Source: Petrolisthes cinctipes
Lineage: Eukaryota > Arthropoda > Malacostraca > Decapoda > Porcellanidae
Assembly: GCA_033782935.1 (NCBI GenBank)
Contig: JAWQEG010001315.1
Span: 1 to 64,000, forward strand
DNA length: 64,000 bases
Direction: 5' to 3'
Shown here: positions 25,155-37,900 of the stretch, in pieces
How positions within the stretch are numbered: the stretch's first letter is position 1
Layout: every line of letters starts with the position of its first letter
Position numbers and translations under genes: made by a program
Notes under the pieces: model-generated
The model's input: only the letters and a program-made list of their open reading frames with translations
The model's database searches: none
Told to the model about the DNA's origin: nothing

Positions 25155-28100
25155 ATGGCTACAGCACTGGCAAGACCAATAACTTTTCCTGACATTGGCT
25201 TCAGTGATCAAGATCAAGATGGTAACTCTGCCTTGCTGGAATTAGATAGAGGTCAGTACGTGGACTAACAATTTTAGTGTCACTTTATATCATTAGGGAA
25301 TAGATAAAAATAGGGTATTTATTGAAATAATTACCGTTTTGTAGCAGTGTTGCCAGATCCGGCTGTTTCCCAGTATTTTGCCCCAGTCATTTATTGTACT
25401 TTATCACGATTATTTCCCGGTAGTTTGCCCAGGTTAGGTCCCGGTAGTCTGATGCGGTCTAGGTTAGGTCAGGTCAGGCTAATTTGAAAATGCCCCATTG
25501 GAATATGCTCTATCTTGGAAATGGGGCATTTGCGGAGGAAATGCCATAGAATACAATAGTCTTAGAATGGTCTAAATAAGTGGGTAATGAAGGTAGAAAA
25601 ACCATACGTAATAACGGTAATTCTTTCAATATTTACCAAAAATAGTAATATTTTGATAGAATAATCCAAGGGACACATATTAAAACTTGCTTGCCTATTT
25701 GACGAGTTCACCTGAATTTTTTCTATAAATTTTATTTTTCTCTTGCATAGTGGTTCTATCAAATTTATGCTTTGAGGAAATAATTCGTTTTCTAAGTTAT
25801 ATATCCCCAAACGTTTGTAAGGAAAAAAAAAAAATTGAATTCTTTACGAGAGCTTTGACTGTTATTTAATGTTCGACATATTTTTGCATAATCTTCTAAG
25901 GAATTGCGGGTAGAGTTTAAATTGAGCCGCAGAATTGGAAAACACAATTTATTCAAACTTTTTTTTTGGATAATCCATCACTCCCTGTTTTTGTATGCTG
26001 AAATATATGGATAGATTGGTATTTATTGAAAGAATTACCGTTTTGTAGCAGTGTTGCCAGATCCGGCTAGGTCCCAGTATTTTGCCCCGGTCATTTCCTG
26101 TACTTTATCACGGTTATTTCCCGGTAGTTTGCCCAGGTTAGGTCCCGGTAGTCTGATGCGGTCTATAGTCTTGCTCGCTTAAATTTACGGCTGTGGTGTG
26201 TCCCGCTATTTTGTACAGTTCCGCCACGTTTCCCCAACTTGCGATGTGAAACGGAAGCTATTTATGTACAAGGCATCACAAATACAATAAATTCAGATAT
26301 ATACAACATCCACTTGTGTATTTAGATGGATTAATCAACAGTAATCTTATTATGCATAAAACATTTATACAGTTACACAGAAACATGGCATAAATATTGT
26401 ACAGTGTTGCTAAAAGAAATTGTAGTAACTTTTAATGGTATTTAGAATAGTTTTCGGGTGGGTAATAATATCACAGTTATAGATATAACATAATAAGCTT
26501 GAAAAAGAAGAAATATGCCATTATCCAAAGTAAAAGAAATAATCAATATAATTTTTTTGAGTGGCGGCAATACAGTACTAACATACCCAGACCCACACCT
26601 ACACCCAGACCCACCAGGTGTTGCTATAATTGTAGAATAAAATGATCACATTTATTGGCTTTTACCCTAATTTCAAGGATGAGGAATAATCACATTTATA
26701 ATCTGTAAGCTGTTATGTAGAACAAAATAATAGTCATTTGCCAATACCAAAGTAAAAGAAAAAAAAATCACTCGTGAGCGGCAACACTTCCACACCCAGT
26801 TGGTGGCCTTGACACAGGATAGCTTCCTGGCGGTGATCTCTTTTCAGTTTTCACTTTCTTTATGCCCTTTGCACAGACAGCATGGCAAATAGTTCAACCC
26901 ATTCCTCACAACTACACAGCCAGGCTAAAGAAATTGTCTTCAAATTAACAAATGAAAGCAGTTATAAATAAAAGAAAAGAGAGAGGGAGAGAGAGAGCGG
27001 TACTGAAAATTTGGCGGCAACACTGTAAACAGGTGAAAGCCACACCACAGCCGTATATTTAGGCGAGTTTGACTATAGGTTAGGTTAGGTCAGGTCAGGT
27101 AAGGTCAGGCTAATTTCAAAATTTGAATATTTTGGAAATGGGGCATTTGCAGAGGAAATGCCATAGAAGAAAATAGTCTTAGAATGGTCTAAATAAGTGG
27201 GTAACGAAGGTAGAAAAACCGTACGCAATAACGGTAATTCATTTAATATTTACCGATAGATTACTGTACATTTTGACCATGTTTGATTCCCCCGTCCCCC
27301 CAAGAGGATAGATTGTTTAAGAGGTAAATCAAGTAAACAGCACATTAAAAAGTTAATATTAATATGTTCTAGAATTGGTTTGACTCTACCTGACCTAACC
27401 TAACCTAATCTGGACATACTACCTACCGGGACCTAACCAGGGTACACTGGTGGGGGCAGCATGGTCAGAATGCACTGCTGCACTTATAGATGAAGCTGGA
27501 GAGACTTATTATTGTTACACCTCTGGAGTAGTTTCTGAATGGTACAAGGAGCCAGAATTATAGATAGATAGATAGATACAGTAATATCCCATAAGCCTAT
27601 GTATAGAAAGGTTATATATGTTTTTCAGGTTTGAAATCCTCTAGAACTGGTGAACAATGTGAAGACATATCAAAGTTTCCTGCCTTGTTTGAAAAGTATC
27701 CATTCCCCATCCTGATTAACTCTGCTTTACTGAAGTTGGCCGAGGTGTTTCGTCAGGAAACCCCAGGGTAAGGTTTTCGTACAGCAGGCTATAGTAAATA
27801 CTGTACTTCTGAGGAGTTGACTCTTAGAAGATATGCCAGGTACTAATTATTGTTACAGATTTTATGAGCATGACATGGATTGATACAGTGCTGTACATGT
27901 GAAATAGTTTACCAGTATAGTATGTAATTTCCATAATAATGGATATTGTTTTACAAAAATTCACAAGTATAAAATGTTTATTTTATATCTTATGTGTTTC
28001 AGAAGCAATTTTGTGCGTGTATGTGTTGTGGAGGTAGTCGAGTCTTGTGGCAGACACTTAGACAAACTTATAAATGTTGATGAGTTTCTGCGACGTATCA

Positions 28101-31100
28101 CCACAGTCATGCACTCAAATGATCCAGTGAGTAATTTGGTTAAGCACTTTAGTTATATATACAGTATAGGTATATTATATACTTTTTATGTTGTAGCAGC
28201 AAGAAATTTATACAGTATTTTGATTTATACAGATATTTGATGCAGTTCATGTGTGTTGTTATTTCTCCCTGCAATGTTGGTTAAATGGGGCTTTAGTATT
28301 AGCGTATGCAGTATTAGATTCTGCAATGTCTTCAAAAAATGTAGGTATTGCTGTACTGTAAATACATCAACTGCATAATAACTCCATTATAGTATATACA
28401 GTGTGTTTTCTTTTTTACCAATTTGATCAGCTTGCACGAGCCCTCACACTGCGCACGCTGGGCTGGATGTCGGGAGTGGTTGGTGAAAACAGAAGAGTGC
28501 AACATCTTATTAGGGAAGCTCTGGATGCGAAGGAATCTGTCGAACTTCAGGCAGCCATTATGGCTGCTGAAAAATATGCTGCAAAATCCAAGTATGTTTA
28601 TTATTCAGACAGTTTTGCCTTACAAATATGTAGATTTCCCAAATTATTGGAAATCAGACATAAAAATGAATAATTTGTGGACGCAGGGAAAATGGGTGAG
28701 TGTTGGTAGAGGACAGGGCACTTTGGAGATGGTATATTCATGGCTACTGCATTAGGGCAACGGTATTTGATAGATAAAGTCTTAGAAGTATTTTCCTTTT
28801 TCAGGACATTTGCAATGAATATGTGTGAGCGACTGATACACATGATAGGAGGTTTAGCAACTCCAGTTGATGTCAAGCTGCAACTGATTGAAGTCTTTCA
28901 GCACATGCATCATGATGCTGAGACTGCTGCTACAGTAAGTGATGTTGTCCATTTAGTAAACTTATACTTAACTACCTTTAACTTTCAATTCAGTTTTCCC
29001 TATATCATTTTATCAATATACAGAAGTCTACAAATGCTTTAATTTTATCACCATACTACCAGTGTGTAAAGTCTCTTCATCAAAGTTTCCAGAACCTTTA
29101 AAAATAATTAATTTCATCATAAGGTTTGAACATGTAAAGAGAATTATAGATGGGAAATTCAGAAATTTAGGATACGAAAGTGAGATTTGGAGTGGACTTC
29201 TTAGGTGAATTAGCCTTGATCTTTCAAGTAGGGTGTATTGAAAGTAAGAAAACTGAGAAATTATGCTGTGTTTTCCCTTTACTGTATTTACTTGGTTAGG
29301 TGCGCAGCTTGTGTTTGGAACTGTTGAAGGAATATCCAACACAGCGAGTGGTCATCACAACCCTCCACACCCTCACTCAGTTGGCTGCACATATCCTCGT
29401 TGACATACCACAGCAGGTAGAGCTATTGGATTAAGTTGTATTTCACCCACCAGTCTGAGCTAAGCTGCAAATCTAGAAAAAATTGGGGGAAGGGAACACC
29501 AAACAGGTTTACTGTACCAAATTTCATTATATGCCTTGCTCATAATTTTGTTGTTCAAAACTTAAGATTTGTTGTTTTTTTTGTCATTGTGTTATTTATT
29601 ATGATTAATTATTAACACTATAATATTATTTTGAGGGTTGCATCTTCTTATGTTCCCCCCAAATCCAATACTATAATAGCTCTGGTAAAAGAGATGTAAC
29701 AGTGTATTGTAATGTAATGCATACTGTATATTAATATGGTATAACATTTATTTTTCCATCACCATCAATACCCCCCATTTCCTTTCTTTCAAAGGTAGTG
29801 GAGGATGGAGAAAGTTTAAGTATCTGCAAACAGTATTGTGTAAACATGAGAGCTTGGAATGTGAGATCAGAGTGAGAACAGTACCGAATAGAGAGGTCAT
29901 AGAATTATTGGGAAAAATCATGAAAGGAAGAAATGACTGAGAAATAATACGGGCATGGAATAGGGAACAACTGTATAGAATAGGTGTGGTGGAAATGAGT
30001 TACTTGAGAGGAGCATGTCACTTGATGATGAGGGTTGGGGAAAGCAACGACAATGTGTAAGAGTGATATTTTTTGTGTGTGGTACTATGCTGTTTCTTTT
30101 AATAGTTTCATCAGTTTATGTTTTTCCAGCTGCAGTTGAATTAGATGAAAGCATAGGAAGTATTAATGTTTCTGAATGTATTGGTGACTGAAGAAGTATA
30201 GTATTTATTCTTTACCACCTTGCAATTACATATCCCTATTTCTTAGGTTGAACTGCTGATTGGATATTTGGAAAGTGAGACACGTGTTGGAGTGCGTGAA
30301 GCAGTATTAGGAGAGCTGAGATACCTAGCTAGTGCAGCACCACATGCTTGGTCTGGTCACAATGTTGACACTCTAGTGAGATTCACTAGATCATGCTGCC
30401 TTCCTCATAATTCTCCAGCTGCCACCACTGCACTCACTGTCCTTGCTACTCTCACTGCTGCTCCTGCATTGCCACGAGTCCCCCTTTCATCAGGTGTGTT
30501 GTATTTCTTGAAAGCAAAGTTCAAAGACAAAGAAGACCATTCAGAAATTGAAAACATCCACCAAGGTTTAGCATACTCCCACCCAATAGGTCCTTTCTCT
30601 CCAAAGTTATATTCTTGTGAAAATCTATAATCAGAGTTCAGTCCCATATTTAACAATAAAAAGTAAAATATTACATAAATATCTTCTTAGATCCTGATCC
30701 AAACCCAAAACACAACCTCCTTAGTAAAGGTAATAAACATCAAATTAGTTGAAGTGTTTGCTGACAGTATTTAATAATATTTTGCTTTTTATATCTGATA
30801 TTTTTGTCCCCCAATATAATAACAAAATTGAAGTAAAAGATCCATATCAGTACCGTAGTGTTTGTGTTGCATAATGCAGTAGTATTGTAGGTATTTTATT
30901 TTGATCTCTTAATTTAATGGAACAATTATTGATATGAAATGTGTTTACTTAATGTAATATCCTAAACAGTATATTGTATATTTTGGTGTGTTTCTTACAT
31001 AATTTCATGGTTATTCCTTTTATAGATTGTACATTAGTGGACCTGTGTCGAGAGTCTGTTTATGACAGCAATATAAGAGTTGCCTGTCGTGCCCTTCAAG

Positions 31101-34100
31101 TCTTCACCAACATTGCCATTTATGTGTGAGTTATTTTATTTTATTGTTTTGCAAGCCATTTTATTGGAATTTTGACACGTAATGCATTTCTGTTTCACTG
31201 TGGAGAATATCAAATTTGTTCTCATCCAGCAAATTTTGTTTTAAGGAACTTCCCAAGATTTTATTTGCCAGGTTTTATCATATAGTAATTTATTTGTTGC
31301 AGCAATTGTCAGTGAACTTTGGGACAGCATAAGTAACTTAAAGAGAAAAAGAGCAAGAGGTAGAGTGTACCCAAGGCTAATGTAATACAGTTACTGTAGT
31401 AATAATAATAATAACTGGTCTCATTAACTTGTGTTTGTTGGTGTTACTGGTAGGCATGAAGAGCAGAAGAATAGCGAGGTGTGCGAGGAAGCCCACTGTG
31501 CTGTTCTCAGCCTATTGCAGAGTGTGTTCAGCTCTGGACAGCCGGATGACGCATCACAAGAGGAAACTGCCATTCCAATTGGCCTACGCACCTGTCTGGT
31601 AAGTGTTGAGAATGGTTCAGTTATCCTGTATACTCAAATTATCATGCCCTTCCCAAAATAATTCTCATTCCATTATTTTTCTTGTTTATTTGATAGAAAA
31701 CACCAACAGAAGTGTAACAACTTTGATCATGCAACCAAAGAAGATAGAGAGGAAGGAAGGATCAACAAGGAAAAAAGTGGAAATTTGAGAGCTGAAAGTG
31801 ATTTACTTGGGACCAAAATGTTGTCAAAACCCATAAATGATATATTCAGTGCTTCAGATACTGAGTACAACTTAAGGAATTGTTAATAAATTGGAGGTTA
31901 CTGATTCATTCAGAATACTGTATACCACAGAACATAGGTCTTAATACAGATGATCTATTTTGTGACACAGTTTGGAGGAATTAGTAGCTTCCAATACACT
32001 GACTGGATCTAAGCCTTTGAACTTGAACAGGTTTGTGCTGTGCTGCTGGCTCGTACCAAACCCTGCATCATGACCGACTTGGCTGTCACTCTCACAGACA
32101 CTTTGTCCGACAATATATTATCTGGTGGGTAAATGTTTGCTGTTGTTATAATCAGTTATTCTACACTATACTATAAATGTAAGTTTTTTATTCCACACCA
32201 ACCAACAGATCAGTAACCATGATTACCATCAGTCTCTTATCAGAATCATCTCAGGATTAAGTCAGAAATTGGTAAACATTCCTGTATTGTTCTTGTGCTT
32301 AGAGGATAATTAACTTTGTGTGACTATATAGTGGACCCTATATCACCAAAAGAGTGGACCAGGGTACAGACAGAGACAAAAGTTATGTCAAGCCCACCCA
32401 GCTGTAAAATGTTAAGCCTTGTGATGGTAATACGGTCTTTATGCTGGGTTGAAGTATGGAGTGTACTTTTCAATACTGATTTTATATGAACAATGTGCAG
32501 TAGCCGTTACTGTATGCATGAGTTTTCACAGTGATTAAACTGTGGCTTTAACAAGAGCAAGGTGAAAGTCAATGCATAATTTCCTTACTGTATAGCAGAA
32601 CAGTTCTTTTGTGAAATACATATTCCCTTCTTCAATATTATCACCACAACCACCACCAAACATGCAGAATAATTACCACAAAAGTAACTCTAGATATTTT
32701 CAATTATATGTTTGCTTTTTTGTACAGTATATTTATGTACAGTACTATATTTATTTACTTCTACTAGACTGTTAGCTTTTGTATTGTTGTAGTGTGTGGA
32801 TGCCAGTTGGTATGTGAGGCGCTGGCATCTCTGGGAGGGAGCCGTAGTGATGTACTCACCCCACACCTGCCACCTATCCTCAAGCTCATGCAGAAACTCA
32901 CCATTGATGCTCCACTCAATATACACAAGACCAAACTCATGGTATGTATCTTTCACAGTCACTCTTTTTAATATTGTACTCCATTAGTATTTAAAATTTA
33001 TCCAATAACTGCTGTTGGAATTAGTGTACTGTAGAGGTGGGTGAAGTTTTCTTTGGTTTTGCTTTTGCAAACATTAACACTTTCCCCATTCCAAGCTTCC
33101 TCCCTTTCAGGTCATGATTTTAGTTTGAGCATACAAGATTACAAGATTTTATAAAAATCAGAAATCACAGTACTGTTATTGTTGTTGAAGTTCCTCAAGC
33201 TGTCTGGCCGAGCAGCCCCGAATCCCTGAGGAAGGCCATGGCCTGAATCGGGCTGTACAAATTTGTACCGTCTCATTAGACGGTAAAACAACTCTGCAAC
33301 AACACACTTCTTACCTATGCTTATATTCTTCAGGTAACATTAGCCACACTAGTGCTGCAAGTGTTTCATAGCCATGTGTGGTCCAGCCAGGCTGAGGCAG
33401 CAGTAATGGCAGCCAGCAAGTGTGTGAATCAATGGGCTGCCTTCTGTATAGCACGCCAGGCCTCTAGGTCAGCCAATTTTAATTTTATAGTTATTTGGTT
33501 TCCGTCCCAGGAGAAATTATGGAAGGTTCTTTGTATTCACCACCATTATTTTAATTGTTATGTATTATCTTTTTAATTTAAATAATGTAACAGGCATCAC
33601 CATTATGTTTCACCCTGCAGTGGTCACCGACATCAAATTTTAACAATTGTGTAGAATACTAGCAGATCATATCATTTCAGTAAAAGCTCAAAAAAAACTA
33701 AATTAAAATCCGAAAAGCTCAAGATTTTTTAATGGTTTTGTAATGTAGATTGCTGGCCAAAATTTAAGAGCAAATAGTGCCGTTGCTGACCCACGCTAAA
33801 ACCAAGTAAAAACCAAGAGAAGTTTATCTTTATTCTCCCTGGATATTGTAATACTGTATGTGTTGAATGTGTTTATTCCATGATTTGCCATGAAGATTAA
33901 TGAGAGCTGAATGAGACAAAAGGACTTTTGCAGCCAACTGTACAGTAGGTTCCTTTGGAGGGGTGTTTGGTAAAAGAATATGTAAACACTGTACTACACT
34001 ATGATTGTTGGGTGCTGTTCAGATTTAATGCTCATAGGATTTTATAGATAAACGGGGCATCCATTATGTGTAGTGAAAGGGGTTGCAAGTAAATGATTGC

Positions 34101-34900
34101 GCATAATCGAGGTTGTGAATACTGACACCATGAATAAAGGGTACTGAATGTGTATAACCTCTTCTCTAAAGTAAGTTTTACATGATCTTTATGCATGCTA
34201 TATTAAAACAGTCTGTATTCCTCTTCCACCACACAGATATGGTCATCACAACCTTGCAACAGGAATGTATAATGTGTTGAGCTGGCGTGTATGTTCAGAC
34301 CAACAGCACTTCTGGGTTGCAGCACTGGCTGAAGTGAGCCGTGGTGAGGCGTGTCCTGCTGTACATCAGGGTGGCAACCAAGGAGTATCTGAAGACCGAG
34401 CAGATAACCTTACCCAAGCCAACACTCACCTCCACCGAGCACTCTCATCACTCAAGGTTACTTTTGTTACTCAGTTACATCTTTTATAATATATTTTGTT
34501 TTGTTTTTTTCAATATTAGCCAGTGCATTGTAAATATTAGATAAGATTACTGCTACCAAACTGTTTCTGATTGTCGTAAAATATGCATCTTTTCGCTGGG
34601 TTCAGTCATACAAGGGGTGGGGGACTCCAGGACCTGGGATGAAAACATTAACTCAGAAAAAGCAGGACAGAGTGTTGTGGGTCACACTCACATTCAAGCC
34701 CACAAAATTCTTATCTGTCTATACACGTACTGTAGTACATGCAGCCACAATTAAGCCTCTTCAGTTAGTGTTGGTGAAAAAAATCATTCCACTAACTGTC
34801 ATTTTACAACCAGGTTGCCAGCCCAAACTTATACTCCCAGGGAATCTCATCTACTTTAATTTTAAAACTTTGTAACATTAATTTTCTTTTACTTCTTAGA

Positions 34901-34938
<38 letters not shown>

Positions 34939-37900
34939 TCACCCATGGAAGAGCAAACTCATAGAAAACAAGTTTGCGAATGTGAAGGATAACTGGATAC
35001 TGTAAATGTATATGTTCAAAATGCTTAGCAAAAAATTTCAAAATATAATTTTCCGTACTTTGTATTTGTATTTACAGGCTGCCAGTACAGCTAACCAGCC
35101 AATGACATTCTGCCAAGAGTATGTACGGCTACGCGCTGAGACATTCATGTGTCATGCTCAGTTGTTACATGCATGTTTGTCCCTTCGTACTGCCCCTCCA
35201 CCAGCCATTGCTGCCTCCCTCGCTACATCTGCAAGAGATGATCTTCTCCGGTGTGGAAGAGTGTCCCAGCAGCTGGCCAAATCAGCCCGAGATTTCAACA
35301 ATTTAGCTTCTCAGTATGGAACACTATATCAGGTATCTAGAACAGCTTGTATATTCAGTTTGCCAATTATTTATGCATATGTTGGTTGAGGAGTTGTGTG
35401 TATCATCTTGAACTTAACATATATATGAGGCGTCTATTTGCATAACGGGATAAACACCACCTCTGGTGAAATTGAGTTAGCACTGTCTTCCCCCCTAGTA
35501 AACATCTACAATTTACGTGGTGAAGTCAATATCCACTTTTGGAGTTTCTAATAAGGCTTAAAATGAAGTATAAATAGAGATATTATAACCTTTTGCACAC
35601 AGATGTTAAACTATAAACCCATTTTTCTCAAAACTTGAGTTGTGTCGCTTATCTCGTTATGCAAATAGACGCCTCATATGTCTCCTTGCACTTTACATAG
35701 CAGTACTGAATTTTATATTGACCTTGTACTGTACATTTGTTTTGCAGTCTGTATTTGATGCTGATCCTCAGACACTCTGTAATTTGGCTCTGTTACAACA
35801 AGGAGCATTGTTGGTGGCTCAGGCTATTGAGATTATTACAAGACCATCAGCAGGCCAAATAACTGAAGACTTCTCGGGTCCTGATCTGACCACCATCACA
35901 GGTAAACTAGGTGGAGGGGAAACAGTGGAGAGTCAATCCCTCATAACAACACTGGAGGAGGCTACTGCTCTTGTTCGAAGATTGGCCCAGGTCAGTGTGA
36001 TACCTTTCATCTACAACTAAATAACCTGTTACAGCCTTTTTGTTCTCATTGGCATTTCTTTGTTGGATATTGTTTATGATGGTAATTGATGACACAGTTG
36101 AATACTTTTTCTCAACCAGGGGTCCATTTATGCTATGACAAATTTCTAAGTACATTGAGAAAACATTTTGTCAATGGGGAACTGAGTACAGTAAATAAAA
36201 AGGCAATTCAGCAGTTGACAGTGCAGTGGAAAGTACCTATTTAAACTTTGGTCAAACTCCACTAGAATTTCTAAATGGCCCTCTGAGTCCTGCAACTGTA
36301 TATTTGATTCATAAGTTGGTACCAGATATATTTGTCTACTTAACAGGTGTCATGTGAGGTTAAGCCAGTGAGAGAGCAGCACCTTCAGCTTCTTCAGGGC
36401 ATCTCCCAGGTGCTGACTAGTGTGCCACTTCCCTACCCTCGCTTCTTCTTCCAGACACTACAGAAGACCACAATAACACTGGCTCTGCTTCCACAGCCCC
36501 GCACCCCAGGGGATCCCATCTCTGTACAGGCAAGACATTGTTGACCCCTGCCTACTATATATGTACCATTTCCCTTAGTCTATATTTTCAGTAATAAAGT
36601 TAACATACTGTACATTAAAATGTAAAACTATTCTTACAGTAGTGAGAGGCTACAGACATTAGGTTATCTAACTGGGACAACAAAATACTCTGTACAGAGA
36701 TTCACATATTGGCAGATCATTGTTACAAAAATAGATCATTACAAACTGTTCTCTCCTTGCAGAGGTTTCTAGTGTTGCTTTCCTTTGGAGAACAGTGACA
36801 ATATACTTTACTGTATGCATTCCATATAATTTGTTCTATATATAATGTTCTCATATGTTCCTATATTCATTTTTGACCACTGATGGTAACAAACCTGTGT
36901 TTGAGATGTGTAGTATAAAGTGGATGTTGCATTTGAATATACAGTACAGTAATTTTTATGTTGGCAAATAATTAAGAAAGTTTATATACTGGGATGGATT
37001 GGTAGGCTGCCAGTAAAATCTTGTCAAATGAGGTATAAAAGTTGTTACTGTTGTACCTTAGCCAGCACTTAATGAGAGTCCCATGAGCGAACAAGGCATT
37101 AGTCCATATGCATGAATAAATGTTACGGTATGTACCTATTAAAACATTATTGTCTTTGCAGACTTCTTCTCAGTTAGCAGTAAAGGTGGAAGGTGTCATT
37201 GGTCATGGGAAGAATCCTGGACTGTTTAGATCTGTTCGTTCTGTAACTCTCACAGTCAACTCGGTGATACAAAATCGTCCTCAGCACACTCTTGATATGA
37301 AGGTAATTCTTTAAAAGTACTGTATAGGCTTTCATTATAATTATAAATATCAATTGTGGTTTGTGATAACCGGTAGTACTTACCTGGAACTGCACTGTAT
37401 TAACAAATATTTTTTTATATTTTTCAGATTGAACCCAACGAAATGTTAACTCAGACAGTGGAACCTCATAATGACTTCTTTGCAGCACAGTTTCTCTTGG
37501 GTTTCCCAATTCCAGGAGTTTACCAGGTATTTATTTTTATATTGAGAGGGAAAGTGTGGATTACAAATGGGTAAAGCAAAATGACCACAGGAAGTACTCC
37601 TACTATCACTGGAAATGAAGCTCTTAAATAATGGCTTATTATGAACTTTATTAGTCAACTATTTTTTATATTGAAAAATTTCTTGACAAACTAATTCATG
37701 GATTACCTCCATGAGTTATTTTACATTTATAAGACCGGGAATAATTTTTTTTTTTTTGTGGAACTAGGTGACGGTGGACACGTCTGTCACTGACAACTCC
37801 GATGATGCTTGGCAAACTGGTCCTCGCCACACCCTTACTGTCAAGTCCCAAGAGGATCCAGCCAATAAAACCAGTGTCAGTCAAGCACCTCGCCAAGTCC

